Below, piece by piece: positions 1 to 6,010 of a stretch of DNA of 33,034 nucleotides. Made by a program: the position numbers and the translations under genes. Origin of the DNA: JAYPHU01 sp038127535 (GTDB lineage Bacteria; Pseudomonadota; Alphaproteobacteria; Rhodospirillales; UBA2165). Numbering within the stretch: the first letter of the stretch is position 1; the number at the start of each line of letters is the position of its first letter. Where the stretch lies: NCBI GenBank assembly GCA_038127535.1, contig JAYPHU010000033.1:1-33034 (forward strand), given 5' to 3'. The notes under the pieces were generated by a model, which saw only the letters and a program-made list of their open reading frames with translations, made no database searches and was not told where the DNA came from.

Positions 1-2
1 TC

Positions 3-152
3 GACCTTGAAGTGAAACTTGGCGAGAATACTCATTCGTCGCCCACACTATGCGTAAAATACGAAAACCATATCATTCCACTTAGTACGCCTGACGCACG
101 CCCTATCCTGATGAATATGGACAATGCGATTGAAATCCCCACATCAGAATGA
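3..152 (+). CDS. C-terminal part of an unrecognised protein (5' end outside window)
   Basis: An open frame enters from the left edge and ends with TGA at 150-152, giving 49 visible residues. The TGA overlaps the ATG of the DUF2256 gene (ATGA), which suggests translational coupling in one operon. DUF2256 genes often sit beside photolyase/cryptochrome-family genes (from memory), but these 49 residues (with segments such as PTLCVKYENHIIPLSTPD) do not let me assign any family. Function unknown. Confidence 0.55.
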   Translation, partial: DLEVKLGENTHSSPTLCVKYENHIIPLSTPDARPILMNMDNAIEIPTSE

Positions 153-322
153 AAAGGAAATCCGAGCTCCCCATCAAGACCTGTAAGACCTGTGGTCGTC
201 CGTTTACCTGGCGAAAGAAGTGGTCACAGGTGTGGGACCAAGTGCTATATTGCTCGGAACGGTGTCGGAAATCTAAATCCACCACCACGTCACAACCAAA
301 CTTCAAAAAGGAACATAGGTAA
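149..322 (+). CDS. DUF2256 domain-containing small zinc-finger-like protein
   Basis: This 57-residue protein matches the DUF2256 family over almost its whole length. It has a CxxC pair at Cys12/Cys15, the signature FTWRKKW (residues 19-25), a WDxVxYCSxRCR segment (29-40) and a second Cys pair at Cys35/Cys39, so it probably binds zinc. The family has no established function. It is frequently found beside photolyase or cryptochrome genes (recalled, not checked). The start overlaps the stop of the upstream gene (ATGA), and the next gene begins 3 bases after its stop, so it sits inside a tight operon. The protein is basic and lysine/arginine rich, including the last 20 residues. Confidence 0.93.
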   Translation: MKRKSELPIKTCKTCGRPFTWRKKWSQVWDQVLYCSERCRKSKSTTTSQPNFKKEHR

Positions 323-324
323 CA

Positions 325-606
325 ATGATCGATCAAAAATCGCTCACCAAGGGTCAGATCCGTAAACTCAACGCACTACGCAAGTCACTGGGTGACAAGA
401 TCGCCGACAAGGCGTTTACTCAGTGGTTGGCGGAACAACCGGCTAAGGGTTCGGTGACCAAGAACGATCCCGTTGCGGAGAAACTTGTTGCGGCGCTGTC
501 GGGACTGGAGGATGACAAGAAAGTTCGTCTGGGTCGTCGTGGTTATGTCGTAACGCGAGCAAAGGGTAGGGGTGCGAAGGGATTTGTTGCGAGGAAAGTC
601 GAGTAA
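325..606 (+). CDS. Hypothetical small basic protein
   Basis: This 93-residue protein is of no family I recognise. The N-terminal half is predicted helical (KGQIRKLNALRKSLGDKIADKAFTQWL, residues 9-35, described by its ends). The C-terminal third is rich in Lys, Arg and Gly (LGRRGYVVTRAKGRGAKGF), which would suit nucleic-acid binding, but that is only inference. AAGGA about 12 bases upstream is the ribosome binding site, and the gene starts 3 bases after the DUF2256 stop. It is probably cotranscribed and functionally linked with DUF2256. A perfect 14-bp palindrome follows directly after its stop. Confidence 0.72.
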   Translation: MIDQKSLTKGQIRKLNALRKSLGDKIADKAFTQWLAEQPAKGSVTKNDPVAEKLVAALSGLEDDKKVRLGRRGYVVTRAKGRGAKGFVARKVE

Positions 607-620
607 CACCTCATGAGGTG
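607..620. promoter_or_regulatory. Perfect 14-bp palindrome (candidate operator)
   Basis: CACCTCATGAGGTG is a perfect dyad located one base after the upstream stop codon and 78 bases before the BLUF gene start. It has no unpaired loop and no T-run, so it looks more like a dimeric-protein binding site than a terminator. Its role is inferred. Confidence 0.4.
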
Positions 621-697
621 CTAAACCCTCCTCACAGTCACTTAAAATTAGGCGAAAGCACTAGCAGAAGCAGGTTGATCAAGCTTGAGGAAGAGTA

Positions 698-1135
698 ATG
701 GAAGAACCAATTCGACAGCTCGTTTACGTTTCAAATGCCGAATTCGGTATTTTACCGCAAGATATTGAGGGTATTTTATCCTTATCAAGGAAAAATAATG
801 CAGATCTAAAGGTCACAGGAATTTTGGTTTATGCGGATGGCGTGTTCATTCAGGTACTCGAGGGCGACCATAAAACTATCGGTGATTTGTACGATAAAAT
901 ATCTGACGACCGGCGTCACAATAAAGTGGCATTGATTTCAGACCAATTCTGCAATGAACGAACGTTTCCTGGTTGGTCGATGGCGTATTTATCTGAGAGT
1001 GCAGTTAGGGTCGGAGAGTGGGCGGGTGTTCCCGGGGTTATAAATTCTGAGGAACTACTGGAGATTCTTATCGAGAACGGAGACTCTATTTCAAAATATC
1101 TTCTCAACTTTGCTGAAGCACTAGAGCAAGATTGA
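698..1135 (+). CDS. BLUF-domain blue-light photoreceptor
   Basis: This 145-residue protein consists of a single BLUF (blue light using FAD) domain plus a short helical tail. The residues that define the photocycle are all present: Tyr10 in QLVYVS, Asn34, Gln52 in VFIQVLEGD, and Trp93/Met95 in FPGWSMAYL. They align with AppA Tyr21, Asn45, Gln63, Trp104 and Met106 at a constant offset of 11. Blue light switches the Tyr-Gln hydrogen bonding around FAD. There is no fused output domain (EAL, GGDEF or HTH), so it must signal to a separate partner, as in short PixD/YcgF-core-like proteins. GGAAG lies 7 bases before the ATG. Its neighbourhood with DUF2256 suggests a light-response module within the island. 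Confidence 0.95.
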   Translation: MEEPIRQLVYVSNAEFGILPQDIEGILSLSRKNNADLKVTGILVYADGVFIQVLEGDHKTIGDLYDKISDDRRHNKVALISDQFCNERTFPGWSMAYLSESAVRVGEWAGVPGVINSEELLEILIENGDSISKYLLNFAEALEQD

Positions 1136-1159
1136 GGAGGGTTGATGGGGTCATGATTG

Positions 1160-1252
1160 GTGGTGTTGGACAACGGAGATATCATCATTCGTCGCAAACG
1201 CCCGGACAATGAAAAGAAAAAACAAGATAACGAAACTGAAACTCAGGCATAG
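1160..1252 (+). CDS. Possible very small charged protein (30 aa)
   Basis: An open frame starts with GTG 1160 (or TTG 1157) and ends with TAG at 1250-1252. It encodes about 30 residues: a short hydrophobic start (VVLDNGDIIIRRKRP) followed by a Lys/Glu/Asn-rich tail. AGGAGGG at 1135-1141 is a strong Shine-Dalgarno sequence but lies 18-20 bases upstream. An ATG at 1145 at better spacing leads only to ATG-GGG-TCA-TGA. The existence of this gene is doubtful. Its composition is unlike random GC-rich chromosome but could be non-coding. Confidence 0.2.
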   Translation: MVLDNGDIIIRRKRPDNEKKKQDNETETQA

Positions 1253-1300
1253 ATGGAGGCAGTCAATCTTGGAAATACCGTCAGGAGCATTTGAACGAAT

Positions 1301-1543
1301 ATGAGTAAGCCGCACGAAATAGAGATATCGTTCAAATACCTTGTTTCGATTGAGGGTGACGAGAACGCCTCAGAGCAAGATTTGGCGTTTCGTCTTGGTT
1401 ACGATGAAACGGAGATCCCTATCAGTGACGACGTACTTGTCAGATTAAGAGACGAACTCTCGACGGTGTTACCCGGTCATCTGAGATTAGATCGAGTAGG
1501 GGGAGAGTTGAGTTTGAATGGGGCAAGAGTGAAAAGTTTCTAA
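1301..1543 (+). CDS. Hypothetical acidic protein
   Basis: This 80-residue acidic protein (many Asp/Glu, for example SIEGDENASEQDL) matches no family I can name. The fold hint is alternating beta strands (EIEISFKYLVSIEG) followed by a helix and a C-terminal hairpin (GGELSLNGARVKSF). The ATG at 1301 has AGGAG 13-14 bases upstream, slightly far. It stands alone between the BLUF gene and the DUF6641-like gene in the AT-rich island region. Function unknown. Confidence 0.6.
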   Translation: MSKPHEIEISFKYLVSIEGDENASEQDLAFRLGYDETEIPISDDVLVRLRDELSTVLPGHLRLDRVGGELSLNGARVKSF

Positions 1544-1576
1544 TACTCTTTCGAAATATTTTTTACATTCGTCAAA

Positions 1577-1609
1577 ATAACGCTATCGATTTTTCGCAGG
1601 TAGCGTTAT
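1577..1609. promoter_or_regulatory. 9-bp inverted repeat upstream of DUF6641-like gene
   Basis: ATAACGCTA (1577-1585) and TAGCGTTAT (1601-1609) are perfectly complementary around a 15-base spacer containing a T5 run. It lies 33 bases after the stop of the acidic-protein gene and 40 bases before the next ATG. There is no T-run after the second arm, so a classical + strand terminator is not well supported. It could be an operator or a weak terminator. Confidence 0.45.
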
Positions 1610-1649
1610 CTGGAGTTGCTGTTCGTTCCAATCTAACTGGAGAATAGCA

Positions 1650-2044
1650 ATGACCCTCAAAAACCTTGCCTTTGCCACTGAACCGATTAAACCTCGCACC
1701 GATCCGATACTTAGAAAACGCCAATCCCTTACCCGACGTTTAGAAGAGCAAATTCAGGTCGCAAAAGATCCCGACTTTGCCCCCATAGTCAAAAGATGGA
1801 AGAAGGGTGAGAACGGAAAACGATCCCTCTTCGAAGTTCAAAAAAAGTATCACCCTGGTGGATTGAGGATATCCACGGTGACATTTATCTGACGGTCCGT
1901 GCAGGCTTGCAAAAGATTGAATTTGAAAAGGGAAAGCCGGCGATTAAAGTCGGCAAGAAATCTGCTTTAGAGGGTGTCTTAAAAACGCTGATTGAGGCAA
2001 CGGAGAAGGGAGAACTTGATACGCTTTTCCCAAGCCTAAAATAA
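1650..2044 (+). CDS. DUF6641-like protein, split by a -1 frame change at A-AAA-AAG
   Basis: The zero frame starts at ATG 1650 (GGAG 8 bases upstream) and runs 80 codons to TGA 1890-1892. Its first about 66 residues (SLTRRLEEQIQVAKDPDF, RWKKGENGKRSLFEVQKK) resemble the N-terminal half of DUF6641 proteins. The C-terminal half of the family (SPWWIED, then LTVRAGLQKIEFEKGK and EGVLKTLIEATEKGELDTLF) continues in the -1 frame to TAA 2042-2044. Joining the halves at the A7 run (1840-1846) gives 131 residues, about the family length. In the zero frame the run reads CAA-AAA-AAG, that is, A AAA AAG at 1841-1847. This is the dnaX-type slippery heptamer in the correct phase, with a stem-loop just after. 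It could be programmed frameshifting, a recent 1-base deletion, or a homopolymer sequencing error. DUF6641 has no known function and I recall it from mobile elements. Confidence 0.6.
1841..1880 (+). promoter_or_regulatory. Candidate -1 ribosomal frameshift signal
   Basis: The slippery heptamer A AAA AAG lies at 1841-1847 in the phase of the 1650 start. After a 3-base spacer comes a stem-loop. Outer arms CACC (1851-1854) and GGTG (1877-1880) and inner arms GTGGAT (1858-1863) and ATCCAC (1871-1876) give 10 pairs with a 3-base bulge and a 7-base loop. The -1 frame after slippage (GTA-TCA-CCC-TGG-TGG) restores the family-conserved PWW segment. No clear internal Shine-Dalgarno stimulator is visible upstream. 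Confidence 0.45.
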
Positions 2045-2142
2045 CGGAATATCTCTGACACGTGGATTTCTGAGTTTTATACTAATTTTATAACGCGCCA
2101 CTAATATTTGGATATAGAACGTTAAAATATCAGAACAGCGCC

Positions 2143-2187
2143 ATCATAATCCGCGTGTTGGGGGTTCAAGTCCCTCCTCCGCTACCA
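2143..2187 (+). tRNA. tRNA-Met(CAT) 3' half, island attachment site
   Basis: The sequence contains an ATCATAA anticodon loop (CAT at 2145-2147), the 3' anticodon strand TCCGC, a variable loop, a T-arm with five G's closing TTCAAGT against CCCTC, the 3' acceptor strand CTCCGCT and ACCA ending at 2187, followed by T6. The bases before the loop (GCGCC) do not complete the anticodon stem (GCGGA expected), and there is no D-arm or 5' acceptor strand, so this is a fragment. Loop and stem match alphaproteobacterial elongator tRNA-Met from memory. A tRNA-Ile with modified CAT anticodon is the alternative. The breakpoint in the anticodon loop is a usual tyrosine-recombinase crossover site. Confidence 0.8.
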
Positions 2188-2205
2188 TTTTTTCTCGATC
2201 AATAG

Positions 2206-3264
2206 TTACAGCTTTACCGGGGCGCCTTCCTTGACCGAGCGGTCGGCCGCCATGGTCAGCGCCAGGACGTTGCGGGCGTGTTCCCCGGTGGCGAGGCCGA
2301 CACCGCCGATGCCGAGAGAATAACGGATGAAGGCGTCGGACTCTTCCTTCATGGGCCCGAAAAACTCGCCCAGGGCAAAGTCGCCGGGCATGGCCGAGCC
2401 GAGGAAGGCGACCTTGACCTCGTGCTCGGGAGTGTAAGGGCACGGGATCGGCTTGCCCGGCGCCAGAACCACATCCCGATGGGCGTCGTCGATGTTCAGC
2501 GCGCCGACGGAGCCGTGCAGATCGATCTCCATGGTCGCCGTATAGGCGGGCCAGTGATGAGGCGGCAGCCAGCTCGTGCCCAAGGTCGCGACGCTGCCGT
2601 CGTCGAAGGTGACCATCATCCACTGAAAATCGTCCCGGTTATATTTCTTAAAGACCACGCTGGTCGCCCGCGCATAGACTTCGACCGGCTTCTTACCTTC
2701 CATGTACCAGAGGATCAGATCGACCAAATAGGTAAGCGTGTTGATGGACGGGGTGGTGTTGGGTGAGCGGCTGGCCACCGCTTCGCCGACGGCGCGGGTG
2801 ACGTAAATTTTGCCCATGGCCATGACGATCTCTCCCAGCTGGCCCGAGACCACGGACTGTTTGGCTAGTAGATAGCGCCGCCGGAACCTTTGGGTATAAC
2901 CGACGAATACTTCTGAGCCGCTGGCCTTAGCCTTGGCCAGGATGTCGTCGGCCTCATCCAGGTTCAGCACGAACGGTTTCTCAATCAGGACAGGTTTACC
3001 CAGCTCCGCCGCCAATGCCGCTGGGCCGTAGTGGTTTTCCTCGTCGGTTGAGACAAAGACCGCGCCCACACGCTCGTGCCGGATGGCTTCTTCATAGTCC
3101 GCCGTCCGCATATCGGCGTCGGTGGCCTCGGCGAGTTCGCCCAGTTTGTCCTGCTTGGTATCGCAGACCGCCAGATAATCTACCTGCGGTATTTGTGTGC
3201 ACGAATGAGCTCTGAGCGTCCCAATTCCCCCTGATCCGATGACGGCCACGCCGGTCGTTTTCAT
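2206..3264 (-). CDS. Gfo/Idh/MocA family NAD(P)-dependent oxidoreductase
   Basis: This 352-residue protein has an N-terminal Rossmann fold with GSGGIG (residues 10-15) and the family EKP motif (Glu95-Lys96-Pro97), followed by the GFO/IDH/MocA C-terminal alpha/beta domain. Family members oxidise or reduce sugars, inositols and related compounds. The place where relatives carry the catalytic D-x-G-x-H reads NTLTYLVDLILWY here, without an obvious histidine, so the substrate or chemistry may be unusual. GGGGGAG 9 bases upstream supports the ATG at 3264. It is the first chromosomal gene right of the island boundary and is transcribed towards it. The gene is single, with no partner in the same direction. 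Confidence 0.9.
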   Translation of the reverse strand: MKTTGVAVIGSGGIGTLRAHSCTQIPQVDYLAVCDTKQDKLGELAEATDADMRTADYEEAIRHERVGAVFVSTDEENHYGPAALAAELGKPVLIEKPFVLNLDEADDILAKAKASGSEVFVGYTQRFRRRYLLAKQSVVSGQLGEIVMAMGKIYVTRAVGEAVASRSPNTTPSINTLTYLVDLILWYMEGKKPVEVYARATSVVFKKYNRDDFQWMMVTFDDGSVATLGTSWLPPHHWPAYTATMEIDLHGSVGALNIDDAHRDVVLAPGKPIPCPYTPEHEVKVAFLGSAMPGDFALGEFFGPMKEESDAFIRYSLGIGGVGLATGEHARNVLALTMAADRSVKEGAPVKL

Positions 3265-3310
3265 TGAATTGTCTCCCCCTGGTGTTCAATGCCAAACGGA
3301 GACTAACGCG

Positions 3311-3361
3311 CCGGTTTCGGCAGTGTAAAGCGATGGGCGTCCCATTTGTTGCTGAAACCGG
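3311..3361. repeat. Nested inverted repeat
   Basis: Outer arms CCGGTTTCGGCA (3311-3322) and TGCTGAAACCGG (3350-3361) pair at 11 of 12 positions. Inside them ATGGG (3333-3337) and CCCAT (3341-3345) form a second stem with a CGT triloop. Because both neighbouring genes point away, it is not at a gene end and is unlikely to be an ordinary terminator. Confidence 0.5.
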
Positions 3362-3476
3362 TTAAGGGAGGGGCGAGCCCATCTGCGGTTTCTTCCCCGA
3401 ATAGACGAAGCGCAGTCTGGTGATGTTGAGATTCATCCTCCGGAGACTTCGGCCTTTCCCTCTCCGCCGGAGCCTG

Positions 3477-3492
3477 ATACCCAAATGGGTAT
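3477..3492. promoter_or_regulatory. ATACCCA-AA-TGGGTAT operator-like dyad
   Basis: Two perfect 7-bp arms with a 2-base centre lie 57 bases before the start of the alpha/beta-hydrolase gene. The size (16 bp) fits an HTH-dimer operator (TetR, GntR or LacI type). No regulator gene is adjacent, so the binding protein is unknown. Confidence 0.4.
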
Positions 3493-3549
3493 GCGGGGCC
3501 GGATTGAATGGCCGGTCGCGTGGCTAGAAATTTCAGGGAGTTTGCGATC

Positions 3550-4335
3550 ATGCCCAACATCACCGTCGGTGACTTTCAGATTGAGTGGGAACAGCGGGGC
3601 GCGGGGCGGGATCTTGTGTTGCTGCCGACGCTGCTGGCGGAGATGAGCGTCTATGATGCGGTAATCGACGCATTGGCCGCCAAGCGCCGGGTGACCCGGC
3701 TGAACTTCCCCGGCTTCGGCGGCTCGGCGGGGCCCATCGGTGACGCGGTGGAGGATTATGCGGACCTGATCGCCGCGACACTGCGGGCGCTGGACTTGAC
3801 CGCCGAGACCGATCTGATCGGCAACGGCTTCGGCGGATTCATCGCCGGCACCCTGGCCATCCATCACGGATCGCTGATCGACAAGCTGGTGCTGGTGGAC
3901 ACGGGGGCGGGTTTTCCCGACCCGGCGAAGGAGCCGCTTCGCATTCTGGCGCAGAAGTCCTCAACAGAGGGCATGGATGCGGTGCTGGACGCGGCGATTC
4001 TGCGCATGTTCCCGGAAGACTTTATCGCCACCGCGCCGGACATCATCGCGACCCGCAAGCAACAATTGTCCAAGGCGGACCCGCTGCTGTTCGCCAATGC
4101 AGCGCTGGCGCTGACCCTCTTGGACAACCGGCCCAAGCTGGGCGAGATCAAGAACCAAACCCTGGTGGTCGTCGGTCTGGCGGACGCCACCACGCCCCCG
4201 GAATTGTCACGCGAGCTGCACGCCGGGATTGACGGCTCCCAACTGATCGAGTTGCCGGGCATCGGCCATTGCCCGCAGCTTCAGGATCCGGCCGGATTCC
4301 TCGTGGCGATTGGCCCCTTCCTCGAAGTATATTAG
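3550..4335 (+). CDS. Alpha/beta-hydrolase fold protein lacking the nucleophile serine
   Basis: The start at ATG 3550 is preferred over 3508 because AGGGAG lies 10 bases before it. The product is 261 residues. The fold is recognisable: LNFPGFGGS (residues 51-59), nucleophile-elbow region LIGNGFGGFIAG (89-100), acid in GLADATTPP (Asp212) and histidine in GIGHCPQL (His240). The elbow motif GxSxG reads G-N-G-F-G, so the catalytic serine position is Gly93. The usual HG oxyanion motif is also replaced (LLPTLLAEM). Asp and His are kept. It may therefore be a pseudo-hydrolase, a lyase-type or binding protein, or recently inactivated (AGC to GGC is one base). A PhyH dioxygenase gene follows 38 bases downstream on the same strand, probably in the same operon. 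Confidence 0.85.
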   Translation: MPNITVGDFQIEWEQRGAGRDLVLLPTLLAEMSVYDAVIDALAAKRRVTRLNFPGFGGSAGPIGDAVEDYADLIAATLRALDLTAETDLIGNGFGGFIAGTLAIHHGSLIDKLVLVDTGAGFPDPAKEPLRILAQKSSTEGMDAVLDAAILRMFPEDFIATAPDIIATRKQQLSKADPLLFANAALALTLLDNRPKLGEIKNQTLVVVGLADATTPPELSRELHAGIDGSQLIELPGIGHCPQLQDPAGFLVAIGPFLEVY

Positions 4336-4373
4336 GCTGAAGCCGGTTCGAAGGGACGACGGGAGAGACGGAT

Positions 4374-5195
4374 ATGACCTATACACTGACGCAGGACCAT
4401 ATTGATGCCTACAACAATGACGGCGCGGTTTTGCTGGAAGGGGTGATCAGCCCGGACTGGCTGGAACGGGTGGCGGCGGCCATCGAGCGGGACATTGAAA
4501 ATCCCGGCCGGTTTTATCACGGCTATGAGGCAGAAGGCGGCAAGGGCCGGTTTCATGGCAATCTGCGAGTGTGGGAGAATGATCCAGAGTTTAAGGCCTA
4601 CTGCTTCGAGACCGACCTGCCGCAAGTCGCCGCGCAACTGTTCGACTCGTCCAAGTCCGTGTTACTCTACGATCAGATATTTGTGAAAGAGCCGCAAACC
4701 GGCAATCGCACTCGCTGGCACAATGATCAGCCCTATTGGCCGGTCCGCGGCTGGGATGTGCTGTCCTTCTGGCTGGCGTTGGATCCGACGACGGAAGAAA
4801 ACGGGCGGCTAGAATTTGTCCGGGGTTCCCACAAGTGGGATCGCTGGTTCCAGCCCGAAGGCTTCGGTAAGACCGAGGATGCGGCCCGTAGTTCTTACGA
4901 TGCCAATCCCGATTATGAGCCCATGCCCGATATCGAGGCGGCGCGGGGCGATTATGACATCATCGCCTGGGATATGGCGCCCGGCGACGTGATCGCCTTT
5001 CACGCCCTGGCTGTGCACGGGGCCGGCGGCAACGAACGGGACGATGTCCGCCGGCGCGGCTATACGGTGCGCTATATGGGGGACGATGCCTGGTACGACA
5101 CGCGGCCCGGTACTTCAAAGCCGTTGCAAGTGCCGGGCAAGGCCGATGGCGATCCCATGCCGTGTGATGTCTATCCGTTGATTTGGGAGCGGTAA
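4374..5195 (+). CDS. Phytanoyl-CoA dioxygenase (PhyH) family Fe(II)/2-oxoglutarate oxygenase
   Basis: This 273-residue protein has the PhyH double-stranded beta-helix. The iron triad is visible as His116-x-Asp118 (RWHNDQPYW) and His215 (AVHGAGGN), and the Arg in RGYTVRYMGDD (Arg233 or close) would bind 2-oxoglutarate. Such enzymes hydroxylate CoA thioesters, betaines or natural products with release of CO2 and succinate. The N-terminus (QDHIDAYNNDGAVLLEGVIS) is the usual family opening. It follows the serine-less hydrolase gene and ends immediately (0 bases) before the stop of a convergent methyltransferase gene. The substrate is not predictable. Confidence 0.92.
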   Translation: MTYTLTQDHIDAYNNDGAVLLEGVISPDWLERVAAAIERDIENPGRFYHGYEAEGGKGRFHGNLRVWENDPEFKAYCFETDLPQVAAQLFDSSKSVLLYDQIFVKEPQTGNRTRWHNDQPYWPVRGWDVLSFWLALDPTTEENGRLEFVRGSHKWDRWFQPEGFGKTEDAARSSYDANPDYEPMPDIEAARGDYDIIAWDMAPGDVIAFHALAVHGAGGNERDDVRRRGYTVRYMGDDAWYDTRPGTSKPLQVPGKADGDPMPCDVYPLIWER

Positions 5196-5810
5196 CTACC
5201 CCGGCTTGTTGCCGGTCAGTTTGATCACGGCGGATATGCCGCCATGGGCCTGGCCTTCATAGAATTCCAGCTCTTCTTCTTCGATCACCAAATTGTCGAA
5301 GCCGCCGAACGTTTCGGCCAAAAGCTCCGACGTGTAGAGGTTCTCGACCTTGCCCGGCCCGCCGGTGCCGTATTCAAGCTGCTTCGGCGTGTAGCCCTGG
5401 ATAATCATGAGCCCGCCGGGTTTCAGCGCCTTGATCATGCCGGCCCATTTCTGCGTCCGCTGCTCAGGCGAGCTGAACTGGGTGAAAATCTCCGCGACCA
5501 AATCGAAACCTGCGTCCGGGTAATCCCAGGTATGGACGTCGGTCTCAATGATCTCCATCTCTACGCCGCGCTGGGAGGTGAGCGTCCGCGCCTTGACCTG
5601 GGCGGTGGGGGAAAAATCGATGGACACGGTGGCGAGGCCGCGTTCGGCCAGCCAGACGCCGTTCCGGCCCTCCCCGTCGGCGACGGCCAGGGCGGCACCC
5701 TTGGTTGGGATCAAATGTTCACAGGCTTTCAGGAAATAGTTAGGCTCTTCGCCGAACAGAAAGCCTTCGATGTCATAGCGGCCTTCCCAGCGGTCATATT
5801 CTTGGGACAC
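5196..5810 (-). CDS. Class I SAM-dependent methyltransferase (TehB-like)
   Basis: I choose GTG at 5810 (GGAG 7 bases upstream) because homologous sequence begins at EYDRWEGRYDIEGFLFGEEPN. An ATG at 5918 would add 36 residues of unlikely composition. The product is about 204 residues. Motif I reads LAVADGEGRNGVWLAERG, followed by SIDFSP (motif II acidic end) and a GGLMIIQGYTPKQ strand typical of TehB/thiopurine-type small-molecule methyltransferases. It is cytosolic, with substrate unknown. The gene converges with PhyH with abutting stops and diverges from the flavin monooxygenase gene across a 200-base gap. Confidence 0.87.
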   Translation of the reverse strand: MSQEYDRWEGRYDIEGFLFGEEPNYFLKACEHLIPTKGAALAVADGEGRNGVWLAERGLATVSIDFSPTAQVKARTLTSQRGVEMEIIETDVHTWDYPDAGFDLVAEIFTQFSSPEQRTQKWAGMIKALKPGGLMIIQGYTPKQLEYGTGGPGKVENLYTSELLAETFGGFDNLVIEEEELEFYEGQAHGGISAVIKLTGNKPG

Positions 5811-6010
5811 GGGGTAACTCCAGTACGCAGATGTGTAACGCGCCGGAACGCTAGTCCAAAGTTCGGGGTAATGGAATACGGCAATTACGTAGGGTGTGCT
5901 GCTGGATTTGCAGATCATTCAGTTTGCGGGATCGGGTCCCGGGCGCGATACTGGGCTCGAAAATAATAATTTGTCCGCCGCCCCACTGACTGAACCCGGA
6001 GTAATGTTTC

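Larger units (their letters stand above)
1..2187. mobile_element. Right end of a tRNA-integrated genomic island
   Basis: The stretch up to 2187 is AT-richer than everything to its right, carries short ORFs of accessory type, and stops precisely at a tRNA 3' half (2143-2187). Integration by tyrosine recombinases into tRNA 3' ends leaves an intact tRNA at one end and a duplicated 3' half at the other. The half seen here therefore marks the distal att site, and the island should extend leftwards out of the window, where an intact tRNA on the + strand and probably an integrase are expected. No integrase, relaxase or phage structural gene is visible in this part, so the element class (ICE, prophage, other) cannot be told. 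Confidence 0.65.
3265..3549. other. Divergent intergenic region with two dyad elements
   Basis: This 285-base region separates two divergently transcribed genes. It contains a nested inverted repeat (3311-3361) and a 7-bp dyad (3477-3492), described separately. A minus-strand open frame covering part of it has no ribosome binding site or family resemblance, so I see no gene. Confidence 0.5.

Noticed and set aside
2100..2187. Complete tRNA gene
   Set aside because: No D-arm or 5' acceptor strand, and the 5' anticodon strand does not match, so only a 3' half is present.
3303..3563. Minus-strand open frame in the 3.3-3.5 kb divergent region
   Set aside because: No ribosome binding site, composition follows the inverted repeats, and it overlaps the supported hydrolase start.
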